Assembly (NCBI GenBank): GCA_904397185.1
Contig: CAJFOL010000003.1
Coordinates: 1 to 26,898 of the forward strand
Length of the DNA stretch: 26,898 nt
Reading direction: 5' to 3'
Origin: an uncultured Clostridia bacterium
GTDB taxonomy: Bacteria > Bacillota > Clostridia > Christensenellales > UBA1242
The notes under the pieces were generated by a model, which was not told where the DNA came from, searched no databases, and worked only from the letters and a program-made list of their open reading frames with translations. Each line of letters starts with the position of its first letter. Position 1 is the stretch's first letter. Position numbers and translations under genes: made by a program. This document shows positions 1-7,154 of this stretch, piece by piece.

Positions 1-327
1 AATATTGGAGAGTATGCATTCCAAGATTGCACTAGTCTAACAAAAGTAGATTTAAGTAACTGTATAAGTTTGGAAGGTATTGGAGATAATGCATTCGAAG
101 GTTGCAGTGGACTAACTTCAGTGACAATCAATCAATATGTATTTGAAAATGTTACTTCATCAACTTCTTGTGGATATATTTTAGGTTATATCGATAGTGG
201 GGAGACCGTGCTTGTGCCTGCAAACTTGATTGATGATTTGGGACTTACAAATTCATATTTGGATGGTTCTTCATTTACTAGAAGTGCAACGGCAGTGGAT
301 GGATACTATGTTTATACTAAAATTTAA
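1..327 (+). CDS. BspA-like leucine-rich-repeat protein, C-terminal end (5' truncated by window)
   Basis: Frame 1 is open from the first base to the TAA at 325-327, giving 108 residues of a protein that starts upstream of the window. The first 40 residues carry two units of the Treponema/BspA-type leucine-rich repeat, visible as GEYAFQDCTSLTKVDLSNC and GDNAFEGCSGLTSVTI. In this family such repeats form surface-exposed solenoids used for adhesion or host interaction. The remaining 65 residues are a non-repeat C-terminal cap without an LPXTG motif or a C-terminal membrane anchor, so attachment must come from the missing part or the protein is secreted. A TTG at 70 is in frame but has no ribosome binding site and lies inside a repeat, so it is not the start. 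A terminator follows at 459-487. Confidence 0.8.
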   Translation, partial: NIGEYAFQDCTSLTKVDLSNCISLEGIGDNAFEGCSGLTSVTINQYVFENVTSSTSCGYILGYIDSGETVLVPANLIDDLGLTNSYLDGSSFTRSATAVDGYYVYTKI

Positions 328-458
328 AGTAAATATTGGCGATTTTAGGTGAATGTCTTTTCAAATTAAATGAAATAATGGGATAAGTCGTTGTTGCCAT
401 TTCGGCTGGTCTCAAAGGCTACAAGAATTAATAGTTTTTCATAGTTTAAATAAAAATC

Positions 459-487
459 GTGTCTTACGTTTGTAAGGCACTTTTTTA
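459..487 (+). terminator. Rho-independent terminator after the LRR gene
   Basis: GTGTCTTAC (459-467) pairs with GTAAGGCAC (472-480) with one G-T pair and a four-base loop, followed at once by TTTTTT. It ends the LRR transcript and insulates the heat-shock promoter 50 bp downstream. The rest of 328-534 shows no gene or other clear signal. Confidence 0.85.
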
Positions 488-534
488 ATAAAACAAAAAT
501 TTTTAAAATTTTTTCAAAAATTTGGCAGAAATAG

Positions 535-563
535 TTGACTATTTTGTGAAAAATGCATATAAT
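535..563 (+). promoter_or_regulatory. Vegetative promoter of the heat-shock operon
   Basis: TTGACT (535-540) and TATAAT (558-563) are separated by exactly 17 bp, a near-consensus sigma-A promoter. The expected start is near 570, inside the CIRCE operator. Confidence 0.9.
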
Positions 564-567
564 AGTG

Positions 568-594
568 CTAGCACTTAAATGATTGGAGTGCCAA
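568..594 (+). promoter_or_regulatory. CIRCE operator (HrcA binding site)
   Basis: CTAGCACTT (568-576), a 9-bp spacer and GAGTGCCAA (586-594) match the CIRCE consensus TTAGCACTC-N9-GAGTGCTAA at 7/9 and 8/9 positions. It begins 5 bp after the -10 box and covers the expected transcription start, the usual place for HrcA repression. The operon encodes HrcA itself, so this is autoregulation. Confidence 0.93.
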
Positions 595-599
595 AATAT

Positions 600-1000
600 C
601 GAAAATTTTTATGGTTTTTGTAAGGATTTACCGCCTATATATACGTATAAGTAAACAGGCACAAGGGTAAACCCAAAAAACTTGTGAGTTTCATATTGTC
701 AGCAATCAAACTTACTTGCCGTGGCTAGGCGATAGAAAGTAAACTAAGTGATGGATATGCAAAAACCTATGGGTTTGCAAAGAATTAACTAAAATTTTGC
801 ATAAGTAAAGTTTTAGTATCACGGGGTTTAAAATTGCTAGAAGTCGAGACAAAATAAATTTTGTTGTTATTGAGTGACTGCTAGTTATTAAACTTGGTGA
901 TAGGCAAGCAAACAAAATTTTAATCACATGGTTATCAAATCATTACTAAAAATTAAACTTGCAAGAAATTTACAAAAATTTTATATTTTGGTGATAGAGA
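600..1000 (+). ncRNA. Long, highly structured hrcA leader; candidate structured RNA
   Basis: About 460 nt lie between the CIRCE promoter and the preferred hrcA start, with no plausible ORF. Pairings seen by eye: 660-665 with 681-686; 684-691 with 708-715, which shares bases with the first and so could be an alternative state; a long-range stem CTTGCC (715-720) with GGCAAG (903-908); and within that domain hairpins 759-778 (one bulge), 788-794/811-817, and 837-845/876-884 enclosing a perfect ACAAAAT/ATTTTGT stem (849-864). No known riboswitch, tmRNA, RNase P or T-box motif was recognised. It could be a regulatory leader or an independent small RNA, since a second possible promoter lies at 959-987. 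Confidence 0.5.
959..987 (+). promoter_or_regulatory. Possible second promoter just upstream of hrcA
   Basis: TTGCAA (959-964) and TATATT (982-987) with a 17-bp spacer match consensus at 4/6 and 5/6. If used, hrcA would have a short CIRCE-free transcript. AT-rich background makes chance matches likely. Confidence 0.3.
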
Positions 1001-1033
1001 GTGCTTCAAAAGTCGAAAGTTAAGAGGTTGTTC

Positions 1034-2032
1034 ATGGAATTATCTGACCGTAAAAAGAAAATTCTTTGCATGGCAGTTGAAGAGTACATTCGAGATTGTT
1101 CGCCGATTACCAGTGGTGGTATAAAGGAGACGACTTCGGTTGGGTGTTCAACTGCAACACTGCGAAGCGAACTCAATGCACTTGAGGCGATGGGTTTTTT
1201 AAAACAACTCCACACGTCAGGTGGGAGGATTCCTACTGCACAGGGCTACCGATACTATGTTGAGAACTTGCTTGAAAATGCAAAGGCTAGCGAGGAGGAA
1301 CTTGACGAGGTTAAAAACTTAATCTCATCAAAGACCAATTCACTTACCGAGATTGTGACGGGGATAGCAAAGATTGTCTCAAAAGCGACCAATTATCCGA
1401 CAGTTATCATGGTTGACGGGGTTGACAACTTGGTGCTGACCGATTTCAAAATCATACCACTTCTTGAAGATAAGGTTATGGTTTTGATAGGAACAATTGC
1501 TGGGTATATCAATCAGACACTTGACATTACGGCAAGTGTGGAAGATTGTAACAATGCATCGGTTTACCTTACAAAGCACTTCAAAGGCGAGACTATTGGC
1601 TATATGATAGACAATATTGACATTTTTGAAGAGGGGATGAAGAGCGAGATTGAGGCATTTGAGAATGTGGTTAGCAGTCTGATTGATGGGCTTAAAAAAC
1701 TTAACAGCAGACGGTACTTGGATGTCAGACGTGAAGGAAGCGGGAAACTTCTTGAGAACAAGAATGACGTTGAGTCGGCGAAGAAGGTGCTTGATGTCCT
1801 GGACGACGAGAAACAACTTTCATCCATAATGGAACTTGAAGGCAAGGGTGATATAGAGGTCACTATTGCGGACGAAGGGGAGAGTTGTTCGGTTGTCAAA
1901 GCACCGATTAAAGTTGACGGACGACAACTTGCATCAATTGGAGTTATTGGTCCGCAGAGAATGGATTATGCGGGTATAGCCTCTGCACTTAAGGTTGTGA
2001 TAGATAACCTGAATAACTTAAAAGGAGATTAA
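1034..2032 (+). CDS. hrcA: Heat-inducible transcription repressor HrcA
   Basis: HrcA represses class I heat-shock genes by binding CIRCE and is kept folded by GroEL. The N-terminal winged-helix region is clear: CSTATLRSELNALEAMGFL followed by the family hallmark HTSGGRIPTAQGYRYYV. The C-terminal part holds the usual GAF-like/dimerisation region ending in GVIGPQRMDYAGIASAL. At 332 aa it is close to the usual 340-350. The ATG at 1034 is preferred: it gives the family N-terminus MELSDRKKKIL and has GAGG six bases upstream. An in-frame GTG at 1001 would add 11 residues without a good ribosome binding site. It is the first gene of the operon; its stop at 2030-2032 directly abuts the grpE ATG, and the grpE ribosome binding site lies inside the last hrcA codons, implying translational coupling. 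Confidence 0.95.
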   Translation: MELSDRKKKILCMAVEEYIRDCSPITSGGIKETTSVGCSTATLRSELNALEAMGFLKQLHTSGGRIPTAQGYRYYVENLLENAKASEEELDEVKNLISSKTNSLTEIVTGIAKIVSKATNYPTVIMVDGVDNLVLTDFKIIPLLEDKVMVLIGTIAGYINQTLDITASVEDCNNASVYLTKHFKGETIGYMIDNIDIFEEGMKSEIEAFENVVSSLIDGLKKLNSRRYLDVRREGSGKLLENKNDVESAKKVLDVLDDEKQLSSIMELEGKGDIEVTIADEGESCSVVKAPIKVDGRQLASIGVIGPQRMDYAGIASALKVVIDNLNNLKGD

Positions 2033-2719
2033 ATGTCCGAGATAGATGAAGAGAAGATGAGCGGGTGTCACTGCGGTGAGAACTGCGACTGTGGTGATGA
2101 ATGCCATTGTGATGGCGAGAATAAATGTAGTGATGAATGCACCTGCGATGGTGAGTGCAAATGTGAAAAAGAAAATTGTGCTTGCGATGGTGAGTGTAAA
2201 TGTGAGAAAGGCGAATGCGAGTGCGGTGATGCTTGCAAGTGCCACGATGACAAGAGCGAAGACGAATGTGAATGTGAATCTTGTCAAGAGAAGGTCGACA
2301 AGTCACTTGAATATTTAAACCTTGCAAAGCAAATACAAGCCGATTTTGAAAACTTTAGACGTCATGCCATAGAGGATATCAAACAGGCGAGGCTGAGCGG
2401 GCAAGCATCTGTGATAGAGGTGTTCTTGCCAGTTCTTGACACATTTAAGGAGGCAAAGAAGTCAATTACTGACGAAAATGTCCTAAAAGGTGTCGAGATG
2501 ATAGAAAATAGTGTCAATGATGCTTTAAAGAGCCTAGGAGTTGTCAAAATCAATTCAATAGGTGAAAAATACAATCCACATTTGCATAATGTTATAGCAG
2601 TTATGAAAGATGAGAGCAAGGATAACGACATTATTCTTGACGAGTATCAAGCGGGGTACAAATTTAACGATAAAGTTCTGCGTTATGCAAAAGTCATAGT
2701 CAATAAAAAGGAGGATTAA
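2033..2719 (+). CDS. grpE: GrpE nucleotide exchange factor with a 22-cysteine metallothionein-like N-terminal tail
   Basis: GrpE releases ADP from DnaK. Residues 88-228 form a normal GrpE body: the coiled coil with QADFENFRRHAIEDIKQA, then LPVLDTFKEAKKS, and the beta-domain motif NPHLHNVIAVM followed by LDEYQAGYKFNDKVLRYAKV. Residues 12-84 are highly unusual, with 22 cysteines almost all in CXC pairs separated by D, E, G and K. A 13-residue unit beginning CTCDGECKCEK (36-48) recurs at 49-61 and partly at 62-70. There is no cysteine after residue 84. GrpE N-termini are normally acidic, disordered and cysteine-free. The density and CXC spacing resemble metallothioneins, suggesting binding of Zn, Cd or Cu, or a redox or metal sensor coupled to the chaperone; that role is inference. 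The ATG is set by AAAGGAGA at 2021-2028. Confidence 0.93.
   Translation: MSEIDEEKMSGCHCGENCDCGDECHCDGENKCSDECTCDGECKCEKENCACDGECKCEKGECECGDACKCHDDKSEDECECESCQEKVDKSLEYLNLAKQIQADFENFRRHAIEDIKQARLSGQASVIEVFLPVLDTFKEAKKSITDENVLKGVEMIENSVNDALKSLGVVKINSIGEKYNPHLHNVIAVMKDESKDNDIILDEYQAGYKFNDKVLRYAKVIVNKKED
2066..2284 (+). repeat. Cysteine-rich tandem repeat segment inside grpE
   Basis: This encodes GrpE residues 12-84. A 39-bp unit (13 codons) starting at 2138 is repeated at 2177 and partly at 2216, with synonymous TGC/TGT and GAA/GAG differences between copies. This indicates an internal duplication retained under protein-level selection. Open frames on the other strand here are by-products of the composition. 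Confidence 0.75.
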
Positions 2720-2723
2720 AATT

Positions 2724-4550
2724 ATGGGAAAGATTATTGGTATAGACTTAGGTACAACAAACTCATGTGTAGCAGTTATGGAAGGCGGAAAGCCAACCGT
2801 TATTGCCAATGCTGAAGGCGACCGTACCACACCTTCAGTTGTTGCTTACACTAAAGAAGGCGAAAGACTTGTCGGCAAAGTTGCAAAGAGACAAGCGATT
2901 GTCAATGCTGAAAACACTGTTCAATCAATCAAACGTGAAATGGGTACAAATTACAAGGTTAAACTCAATGGCAAAGAGTATACACCTCAGGAAATATCAG
3001 CAATGATACTTTCAAAACTTAAAGCCGATGCTGAGAGTTACTTGGGTGGACCTGTAACACAGGCGGTTATCACCGTTCCTGCATATTTCAACGACTCACA
3101 ACGTCAAGCGACTAAGGATGCAGGTAAGATTGCAGGGCTTGAGGTTCTTCGTATAATCAACGAGCCTACTGCAGCCGCACTTGCTTATGGTCTTGATAAG
3201 GGTGAAAATGCCAACCAAAAGATTCTTGTATACGACCTTGGTGGCGGTACATTCGATGTGTCTATCCTTGAAATAGGTGATGGTGTGTTTGAAGTTCTTT
3301 CAACAAATGGTAACACCCGTCTAGGCGGAGATGACTTCGATAACAGAATTATTGACCTTTTGGTTGAAGAGTTTAAAAAGACAAACAATATTGACTTAAC
3401 TCAAGACAAACTTGCTATGCAAAGACTTAAAGAGGCTGCTGAAAAGGCTAAGATTGACCTTTCTGCAACTCCAAAGACTACAATTTCACTTCCATTCATT
3501 TCGGCTGATGCAACTGGTCCTAAACATATGGAATATGAACTCACTCGTGCAAAATTCGACTCACTCACTGAAGACCTTGTAAAAGAGACTATTGACTGCA
3601 CAGTTAGAGCACTCGCTGATGCTAAACTTGACAAGAACCAAATTGATAAGGTAATCTTAGTCGGTGGTTCAACTCGTATTCCAGCCGTTCAAGAGGCAGT
3701 TAAAAACTTCACAGGCAAAGAACCTTACAAGGGCATTAACCCTGACGAATGTGTCGCAGTTGGTGCAGCAATTCAAGCAGGTGTTCTTGGCGGAGAGGTT
3801 AAAGATGTGCTTCTTCTTGACGTAACTCCACTTTCTCTTGGTATTGAAACACTTGGCGGTGTATTTACAAAACTTATTGAAAGAAATACAACTATACCTA
3901 CAAGAAAATCTCAAATATTCTCAACCGCTGTCGATAACCAACCAGGTGTTGATATCCATGTTTTACAAGGAGAACGAGAATTTGCAAATCAAAACAAGAC
4001 ACTTGGAAGATTCCAACTCACAGATATTCCACCTGCTCCAAGAGGTGTTCCACAAATCGAAGTTACATTTGATATTGATGCAAATGGTATAGTCAAAGTT
4101 TCAGCCAAAGACCTTGGCACCAACAAGGAACAAAATATCACAATTACCGCATCTTCAAACCTCAAAGAAGAGGATATTCAAAGGGCGATTAAAGAGGCTG
4201 AGGCCCATGCTGAAGAAGATAAGAAACGTAAGGAACTTGTTGAGACTAAAAACCAAGGCGACAACCTAGTTTATGGTCTTGAAAAGATGCTTAAAGAAAA
4301 CGGCGACAAACTTCAAGAAGAGGATAAAAAGAAACTTCAAGATGCTATCGAAAAGGCTAAGACTGACATGGCTAGTGAGGATATTGACCAAGTTAAGAAG
4401 GCAATTGACGAACTCACAAATGTTTCTAATGGTATAGTATCAAAGATGTACAGTTCAGCAAATCCTAATGGGACTACCGATGGTGCAAGCGGTACAAACG
4501 GCAACAATGGTAGCGACCCAGAAGTTGTTGTAGATGATGACAATAAATAA
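2724..4550 (+). CDS. dnaK: Molecular chaperone DnaK (Hsp70)
   Basis: This is a complete 608-aa Hsp70. The ATPase domain shows the phosphate-1 loop IDLGTTNS (7-14), NEPTAAALAYGLDKG, the phosphate-2 motif DLGGGTFDVSILE and the adenosine motif VGGSTRIPAVQ. The interdomain linker DVLLLDVTPLSLG leads to the substrate-binding domain (GVFTKLIERNTTIPTRKSQ, VLQGERE), then the helical lid. The tail is rich in G, N, S and D and ends EVVVDDDNK, an acidic end analogous to the usual EEVD-like tail. It lacks the extra ATPase-domain loop of Gram-negative DnaK, as expected in Firmicutes. It partners with GrpE upstream and DnaJ downstream. AAGGAGG at 2708-2714 is a strong ribosome binding site, four bases after grpE ends. 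Regulation is through the CIRCE promoter. Confidence 0.98.
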   Translation: MGKIIGIDLGTTNSCVAVMEGGKPTVIANAEGDRTTPSVVAYTKEGERLVGKVAKRQAIVNAENTVQSIKREMGTNYKVKLNGKEYTPQEISAMILSKLKADAESYLGGPVTQAVITVPAYFNDSQRQATKDAGKIAGLEVLRIINEPTAAALAYGLDKGENANQKILVYDLGGGTFDVSILEIGDGVFEVLSTNGNTRLGGDDFDNRIIDLLVEEFKKTNNIDLTQDKLAMQRLKEAAEKAKIDLSATPKTTISLPFISADATGPKHMEYELTRAKFDSLTEDLVKETIDCTVRALADAKLDKNQIDKVILVGGSTRIPAVQEAVKNFTGKEPYKGINPDECVAVGAAIQAGVLGGEVKDVLLLDVTPLSLGIETLGGVFTKLIERNTTIPTRKSQIFSTAVDNQPGVDIHVLQGEREFANQNKTLGRFQLTDIPPAPRGVPQIEVTFDIDANGIVKVSAKDLGTNKEQNITITASSNLKEEDIQRAIKEAEAHAEEDKKRKELVETKNQGDNLVYGLEKMLKENGDKLQEEDKKKLQDAIEKAKTDMASEDIDQVKKAIDELTNVSNGIVSKMYSSANPNGTTDGASGTNGNNGSDPEVVVDDDNK

Positions 4551-4559
4551 GGGGAGATT

Positions 4560-4916
4560 GTGAATATACGAGATTACCTTGGAAAGATTGTTACAGTGAA
4601 AATGGATAGACCGCTTGGGAGCAAACATCCCAAGCATGGGTTTGTCTATCCTGTAAACTATGGTTACATTCCAAATACCATCTCAGGCGATAATGAAGAA
4701 CTTGATGCCTATGTACTAGGTGAGTTTAAACCGCTTGAAGAATTTACAGGCGAAGTCAAGGCAATTATTCATAGAACAAACGACAACGATGATAAACTTG
4801 TTGTTATGGATAGAGAGAAGAACTATACAGACGACCAAATCAAAGCACTCACCGAATTTCAAGAACGATTCTTTGAAAGTGAGATAATAAGAGATAGCGA
4901 AAAACAGAAAGATTAA
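4560..4916 (+). CDS. Small inorganic-pyrophosphatase-like protein within the dnaK operon
   Basis: This 118-aa protein carries the core of family I inorganic pyrophosphatases: RPLGSKHPKHGFVYPVNYGY, then GDNEELDAYVLG, which sits where the family has its DxDPxD metal-binding triad, here D44, E46 and D49. Classical enzymes have about 170-200 residues, so this is the short form, and the middle metal ligand is E rather than D. Hydrolysis of pyrophosphate or a related phosphoanhydride is likely but unproven. The start is GTG with GGGGAG just upstream at 4551-4556; there are nine bases between dnaK and this gene. Its place between dnaK and dnaJ is unusual, since these two are normally adjacent. It is probably co-transcribed and so heat-inducible. 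Confidence 0.75.
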   Translation: MNIRDYLGKIVTVKMDRPLGSKHPKHGFVYPVNYGYIPNTISGDNEELDAYVLGEFKPLEEFTGEVKAIIHRTNDNDDKLVVMDREKNYTDDQIKALTEFQERFFESEIIRDSEKQKD

Positions 4917-4920
4917 TATC

Positions 4921-4942
4921 TTTGGCAATGAAAAATTGCAAA
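4921..4942 (+). other. Small intercistronic hairpin upstream of dnaJ
   Basis: TTTGGCAAT (4921-4929) pairs with ATTGCAAA (4935-4942) with one bulged G and a GAAAA loop. No T-run follows, so it is not a terminator. It could be a processing or mRNA-stability element between the pyrophosphatase-like gene and dnaJ. Confidence 0.4.
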
Positions 4943-4977
4943 CAGTGAAGCAGAATTTACAGAATAAGGAATAAAAA

Positions 4978-6099
4978 ATGGCAAACAAAGATTATTATTC
5001 GGTGCTAGGAGTTGATAAAAATGCCAGTGATGATGAGATAAAGTCGGCATATCGACGACTTGCAAAAAAATATCACCCTGACCTTAACAAAACTCCAGAG
5101 GCAGCCGAAAAGTTCAAGGATATAAATGAAGCATACGAAGTGCTTGGCGACCCTAAGAAAAGAGCAAACTATGACCAATTCGGCTCTGCGGATGGCAACC
5201 CATTCGGAGCAGGCGGTGGCAATGCTGGTGGTGGATTTGGCGACTTCTTCGGTGGCGGTGGCGGGTTCTCCGATATCTTTTCAGATATATTTTCGGCTTT
5301 CGGTGGCGGAAGAGCGGAAAAGGTCAACCAAAGAGGCTCGGATATCAATATTGCAGTCAATTTGACTTTTGAAGAGGCTTGTTTTGGGTGTACGAAGAAT
5401 ATCACAATAAGCAAACTCGACAGATGCTCGTCATGCAATGGCACTGGTGCAAAGAATGGCAAAGAATTTTCGACTTGCCCTGAGTGTAATGGTACTGGTC
5501 GAGTTCGCTATCAACAAAACACTCTCTTTGGCACAACTATAAGAGAGGCAGGATGTCCAAAATGTAATGGTAGTGGTAAGATTATCAAAGAAAAATGTCA
5601 ATCTTGTAATGGAAAGGGTGTTCAAAAGACCAACAAGACTGTTCAAGTCAAATTCCCAGCGGGTATTGATAACGGGCAAACACTTAGACTTCGAAATGAA
5701 GGGAACAGCCCTGCTGGAGGCGGGGTAAACGGCGACCTTAATATCAAGATAACTGTAAGCCCTCATAAGTTGCTTGTTAGAAAAGGTAAGGACCTCTATC
5801 TCGACCTATATCTTCCGTTTACTTTGACATTGCTTGGCGGGAAGGTTGATATTCCAACCCTTGACGGCAAGTATACACTGACCATTCCAGAACTCACACC
5901 ATCCGGCACAGTTATGCGACTGAAGAATAGAGGTGTGAAAGACCTCAATAGCGATAGTTGCGGCGACTTGCTTGTAACAATAAAAGCCGAGGCACCAAAG
6001 AGTCTTGACAAACAGACCAGAGCCAAACTTCAACAGTTGGCTGATGAGATAGGCGATAGTTCCTATATCAAATATAACAATTTCTTAAAGAAAATGTAA
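4978..6099 (+). CDS. dnaJ: Co-chaperone DnaJ (Hsp40, type I)
   Basis: This 373-aa class I DnaJ has all domains. The J-domain (about 4-68) has the catalytic HPD at 33-35 within KKYHPDLNK and ends YDQFG. A Gly/Phe-rich linker covers 69-111. Four zinc-finger CXXCXGXG repeats carry cysteine pairs at 150/153, 167/170, 193/196 and 207/210. The C-terminal substrate-binding domain includes the VKFPAGIDNGQTLRLRNEG and GDLNIKI motifs. It stimulates DnaK ATP hydrolysis and delivers clients. An AAGGAAT ribosome binding site precedes the ATG. It is the last gene of the operon, followed by a strong bidirectional terminator. The prmA gene, often next in Firmicutes before rsmE, is absent here. Confidence 0.97.
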   Translation: MANKDYYSVLGVDKNASDDEIKSAYRRLAKKYHPDLNKTPEAAEKFKDINEAYEVLGDPKKRANYDQFGSADGNPFGAGGGNAGGGFGDFFGGGGGFSDIFSDIFSAFGGGRAEKVNQRGSDINIAVNLTFEEACFGCTKNITISKLDRCSSCNGTGAKNGKEFSTCPECNGTGRVRYQQNTLFGTTIREAGCPKCNGSGKIIKEKCQSCNGKGVQKTNKTVQVKFPAGIDNGQTLRLRNEGNSPAGGGVNGDLNIKITVSPHKLLVRKGKDLYLDLYLPFTLTLLGGKVDIPTLDGKYTLTIPELTPSGTVMRLKNRGVKDLNSDSCGDLLVTIKAEAPKSLDKQTRAKLQQLADEIGDSSYIKYNNFLKKM

Positions 6100-6245
6100 A
6101 ATTTTTCGAAAACTTAAAAAATAAAATAAAAAATGCTTTTAACGACATAATTTTTAAAAATAAAATAAATTTTTGTAAAATATGAATAAAATTTTAATTT
6201 AATGCAATAATAAAATTGTTTTTAAACTCAAAAAAATCTTCTTTT

Positions 6246-6298
6246 AAAAAATATCTGACAAAATTACATTTTTTGTAATAGACTGTCAGATATTTTTT
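6246..6298. terminator. Bidirectional terminator between dnaJ and the convergent phosphatase gene
   Basis: A perfect 15-bp stem (6246-6260 with 6284-6298) has A-runs on the left arm and T-runs on the right, so it can end transcription from both sides. Its loop contains a second hairpin, ATTACA with TGTAAT. The rest of 6100-6378 is AT-rich and shows no gene. Confidence 0.88.
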
Positions 6299-6378
6299 AT
6301 TTAAATTATATAATTATATAAAAAATTAAAAATTTTTATATTTTTTAAAAAATTGACATTTATTTTGATATTTTATTT

Positions 6379-6900
6379 TTATTCTTTTAAAACTTTGACC
6401 TCACAATTTTCGATTGTTTCCACGTCATCATAAATGCCAAGACCTAACACATATCTTCGAAGCATTTTCCACACACCACTATGCGAGACAATTAGAATGT
6501 TTTTGTCAGTGTTTTCAATGGTTTTGAAAAAGTCAACATTGCGGTCATATAGGTCTTTGAAACTTTCGGCATGATATTTGTGAGGATTTTTGATAAAGTC
6601 CTCTGTCTCTTCCTTTGTCGCATCACTGTACTTTCGCCCTGTCGCATCGCCAGCATTTTGTTCTTTCAACCGTTCATCTTGTATGATTGGTATGTTATGA
6701 TAGACATTTATCACCTCACTTGTCTTACTTGCACGAATAAGCGGTGAGGTATAGATGATATCAATCTTTGTATTTTTAAGTTTTTCTGCTGTTGTTTTTG
6801 CTTGCATAAGACCTTCTTCGGTGAGGGGGCTATCTAGTTGTCCTTGTATTAAACCTTCCAAATTTGCATAAGTCTGTCCATGCCTGACAAATAAAATCAT
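6379..6900 (-). CDS. Histidine phosphatase superfamily protein (phosphoglycerate-mutase-like)
   Basis: This 173-aa protein has the full catalytic set of the branch-1 histidine phosphatase fold: the nucleophile motif RHGQT (R6, H7), R56 within SPLIRASKT, acidic E80 in DERLKEQNAGDATG, and the second histidine H140 in IVSHSGVW. It is shorter than glycolytic phosphoglycerate mutases (about 230-250 aa), so it is more likely a small phosphatase of the CobC/YhfR type; the substrate cannot be told from sequence. The start ATG has AGGAG upstream on the minus strand. It lies downstream of rsmE on the same strand with a gap of about 250 bp, and converges on dnaJ. Confidence 0.88.
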   Translation of the reverse strand: MILFVRHGQTYANLEGLIQGQLDSPLTEEGLMQAKTTAEKLKNTKIDIIYTSPLIRASKTSEVINVYHNIPIIQDERLKEQNAGDATGRKYSDATKEETEDFIKNPHKYHAESFKDLYDRNVDFFKTIENTDKNILIVSHSGVWKMLRRYVLGLGIYDDVETIENCEVKVLKE

Positions 6901-6939
6901 TTTTCTGCTCCTAAATTATTGATTTTTATTTTTTTGTAA

Positions 6940-7015
6940 TACAATATTAATGAATTCAACCAAGCCCAAAAGGCAATTTATTAAGTGGTGATGCAACATG
7001 GGTTGAATTTTTTTT
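6940..7015 (+). ncRNA. Possible small plus-strand RNA ending in a terminator hairpin
   Basis: AATTCAACC (6953-6961) pairs perfectly with GGTTGAATT (7001-7009), followed by a run of nine T on the plus strand. The 39-base loop contains a GCC/GGC mini-hairpin. No plus-strand gene lies upstream, so a terminator here implies a short local transcript. A weak promoter is possible: TTGATT at 6919 with TACAAT at 6940, spacing 15. The rest of 6901-7154 is AT-rich with nothing clear. Confidence 0.35.
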
Positions 7016-7154
7016 ATTTAAATTACATTTTTAAATTTATCATAAATAATTTTAATATTTTTATATTTTTCGTCAAAAATATTTATTATTTTTATTTTTT
7101 CTCATAAATTGTTTGTTTTTTATTATTTTTTTTAAAGATTTTCAATCTTTTTCA

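Noticed and set aside
712..927. Minus-strand 71-codon frame inside the hrcA leader
   Set aside because: No ribosome binding site, low-complexity composition, and it overlaps extensive RNA-like pairing on the plus strand.
1989..2327. His/Arg- and Thr/Phe-rich open frames opposite the GrpE cysteine repeats
   Set aside because: They mirror the TGC/TGT-rich repeat on the other strand; the plus frame continues into a true GrpE.
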